This document shows positions 63,023 through 64,000 of a stretch of 64,000 bases of DNA, in pieces. The stretch is from Caldanaerobius polysaccharolyticus DSM 13641 (lineage in GTDB: Bacteria; Bacillota; Thermoanaerobacteria; Thermoanaerobacterales; Caldanaerobiaceae): the NCBI RefSeq assembly GCF_000427425.1, contig NZ_KE386494.1:849608-913607 (forward strand), given 5' to 3'. Each line of letters begins with the position of its first letter. The stretch's first letter is position 1. The notes under the pieces are model-generated. The model had not been told where the DNA came from and made no database searches. It saw nothing but the letters and a program-made list of their open reading frames with translations. A program made the translations under genes and the position numbers.

Positions 63023-63597
63023 ATTGCTTTCTCCTCTCTCTTTAACTTATAATAAAGCTCTACAATCTTTTTAAAATCCTGCCTCGTCAGATCAATCTTT
63101 GAAGCATCTCTGAGAATGGCGGCTGGATGAAATGTGGGGATGAGGTAAACCCCTTTCCGCTCAATGAGATTGCCTCTTATCTGGGTTATCCGAGCTTTGC
63201 GATCTATAATGTATTTCATCGCCGTAGCGCCAAGGCACACGATTATCCTGGGCGCTATAATAGCAACTTGATTCCTCAGATAAGGAAGACACGCTTCCGC
63301 CTCTTCATCAGTAGGCACCCTGTTGCCAGGTGGTCGGCATTTAACGATATTGGCGATATATACCTCTTCCCTTTTAAGGCCAACTTCAGCCATCAGCCTG
63401 TCCAGCAATTGACCAGCTCTTCCTACAAAGGGCTTCCCCTGCAGGTCTTCATCTTTACCCGGGCCTTCTCCCACAAACATGATATCAGCCCTCAAATTAC
63501 CGTCACCAAATACCACGCTATTTCTGCCTTTGTGAAGGGGACATTTAATACAGTTCATGCATTCGTTGTAAAGGTCTTTTAGGTTTTTTAACGCCAT
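63019..63597 (-). CDS. Family 4 uracil-DNA glycosylase
   Basis: 192 residues. The active-site motif GEGPGKDED (family 4 form of motif 1) and the HPAAILRD motif 2 are present, along with four Cys residues for the iron-sulfur cluster ([15 protein letters not shown], and a C in IVCLGA). Typical of thermophilic bacteria and archaea, it excises uracil arising from cytosine deamination. It overlaps the malic-enzyme stop by about 10 bases. Confidence 0.93.
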   Translation of the reverse strand: MALKNLKDLYNECMNCIKCPLHKGRNSVVFGDGNLRADIMFVGEGPGKDEDLQGKPFVGRAGQLLDRLMAEVGLKREEVYIANIVKCRPPGNRVPTDEEAEACLPYLRNQVAIIAPRIIVCLGATAMKYIIDRKARITQIRGNLIERKGVYLIPTFHPAAILRDASKIDLTRQDFKKIVELYYKLKREEKAI

Positions 63598-64000
63598 TGA
63601 GCATCACCGCCTACCCTGGCCACTCCTGTCCTTATCGCAGCCGCGCTCACCGCCTTTTCCACAGCGTCGACTACCCTAGCATCAAACGCCGACGGTATTA
63701 TGTAATCAGGCCTTAACTCGCTATCGCTGATAAGGGAAGATATGGCCTCAGCAGCAGCTATCTGCATGTCCTCATTTATGTCCTTGGCTCTTACCCTTAA
63801 TGCCCCCTTAAATACCCCTGGAAATGCCAGGACATTGTTTATCTGATTGGGAAAATCCGATCTCCCTGTGCCTACGATATAAGCACCAGCACTATAAGCC
63901 TCATCAGGCATTATCTCTGGAATGGGATTGGCCATAGCAAAAACTACCGGGCGATCAGCCATAGACTTCACCATCTCTCCTTTTAAAACACCTGGTGCCG
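63588..64000 (-). CDS. NAD(P)-dependent malic enzyme, C-terminal part (gene cut by right edge)
   Basis: About 137 codons at the 3' end of a gene that continues to the right. The segments FAMANPIPEI and GTGRSDFPNQINNVLAFPG are hallmarks of the malic enzyme NAD-binding domain, and the tail matches the bacterial short form. It decarboxylates malate to pyruvate. The internal Met at 63974 is not the start, since the frame stays open to the edge. Confidence 0.9.
   Translation of the reverse strand, partial: APGVLKGEMVKSMADRPVVFAMANPIPEIMPDEAYSAGAYIVGTGRSDFPNQINNVLAFPGVFKGALRVRAKDINEDMQIAAAEAISSLISDSELRPDYIIPSAFDARVVDAVEKAVSAAAIRTGVARVGGDAQWR

Overview
The window looks like a chromosomal segment of an endospore-forming, flagellated, anaerobic, Gram-positive bacterium. 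It is probably a thermophilic member of the Clostridia, such as Thermoanaerobacterales. The evidence is the set of sporulation genes (spoIID, spoIIQ, spoIIID, spmA, spmB, csfB/gin), the [FeFe]-hydrogenase maturase hydF, S-layer-homology proteins, flagellar rod genes, and gene order shared with Bacillus and clostridia. The genus is inference. No rRNA, tRNA, CRISPR array, insertion sequence or prophage was seen.

Layout. Positions 1-5983 (minus strand) hold a DNA-end-processing operon: NurA nuclease, HerA-type translocase, an Mre11/SbcD-like phosphoesterase, and a Rad50/SbcC-like ATPase that appears split into separate polypeptides near its zinc hook. Its last gene runs off the left edge. At 5996-8461 is an O-antigen-ligase-like membrane protein with TPRs. 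Positions 8483-14213 carry a block conserved in Bacillus: spoIID, spoIIQ, spoIIID, mbl, two rod/hook genes, a rod-binding protein and fabZ. At 14275-23728 three translationally coupled genes encode a giant IPT/TIG-repeat protein and two SLH-domain proteins. An endonuclease III-like glycosylase, murA and ywmB follow. Next come atpI-like and atpZ-like genes with no F1Fo ATP synthase operon between them and ywmB, then hydF and aspA.

Positions 30156-36296 encode wall-precursor synthesis (tagO, mnaA) and a housekeeping run (comEB, upp, rpiB, ywlE, tsaC, a ZIP transporter). A tryptophan-type T-box leader controls trpP on the plus strand. prfA, tatD and metG follow on the minus strand, and metG has its own methionine-type T-box. 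Positions 41479-47756 run mostly on the plus strand: a transporter, trmN6-like, rsmI, spmA, spmB, a HAD phosphatase and argF, with abrB on the opposite strand. Positions 47771-50955 are the conserved tmk-darA-yaaR-holB-ricT operon. Then come thrC, a basic amino-acid decarboxylase and murG.

Positions 55276-60858 form a sugar-uptake operon: solute-binding protein, two permeases and a family 31 alpha-xylosidase-like hydrolase, with no ATPase subunit. The right end has gin, an M20 amidohydrolase, a MazG-like protein, a family 4 uracil-DNA glycosylase and a malic enzyme cut by the window edge.

Functional themes are DNA-end repair, sporulation engulfment and forespore signalling, cell-wall synthesis and surface display, amino-acid-responsive control through T-boxes, and glycan uptake. 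Several minus-strand genes use GTG or TTG starts. Where the Shine-Dalgarno sequence decided the start, this is stated in the entry.
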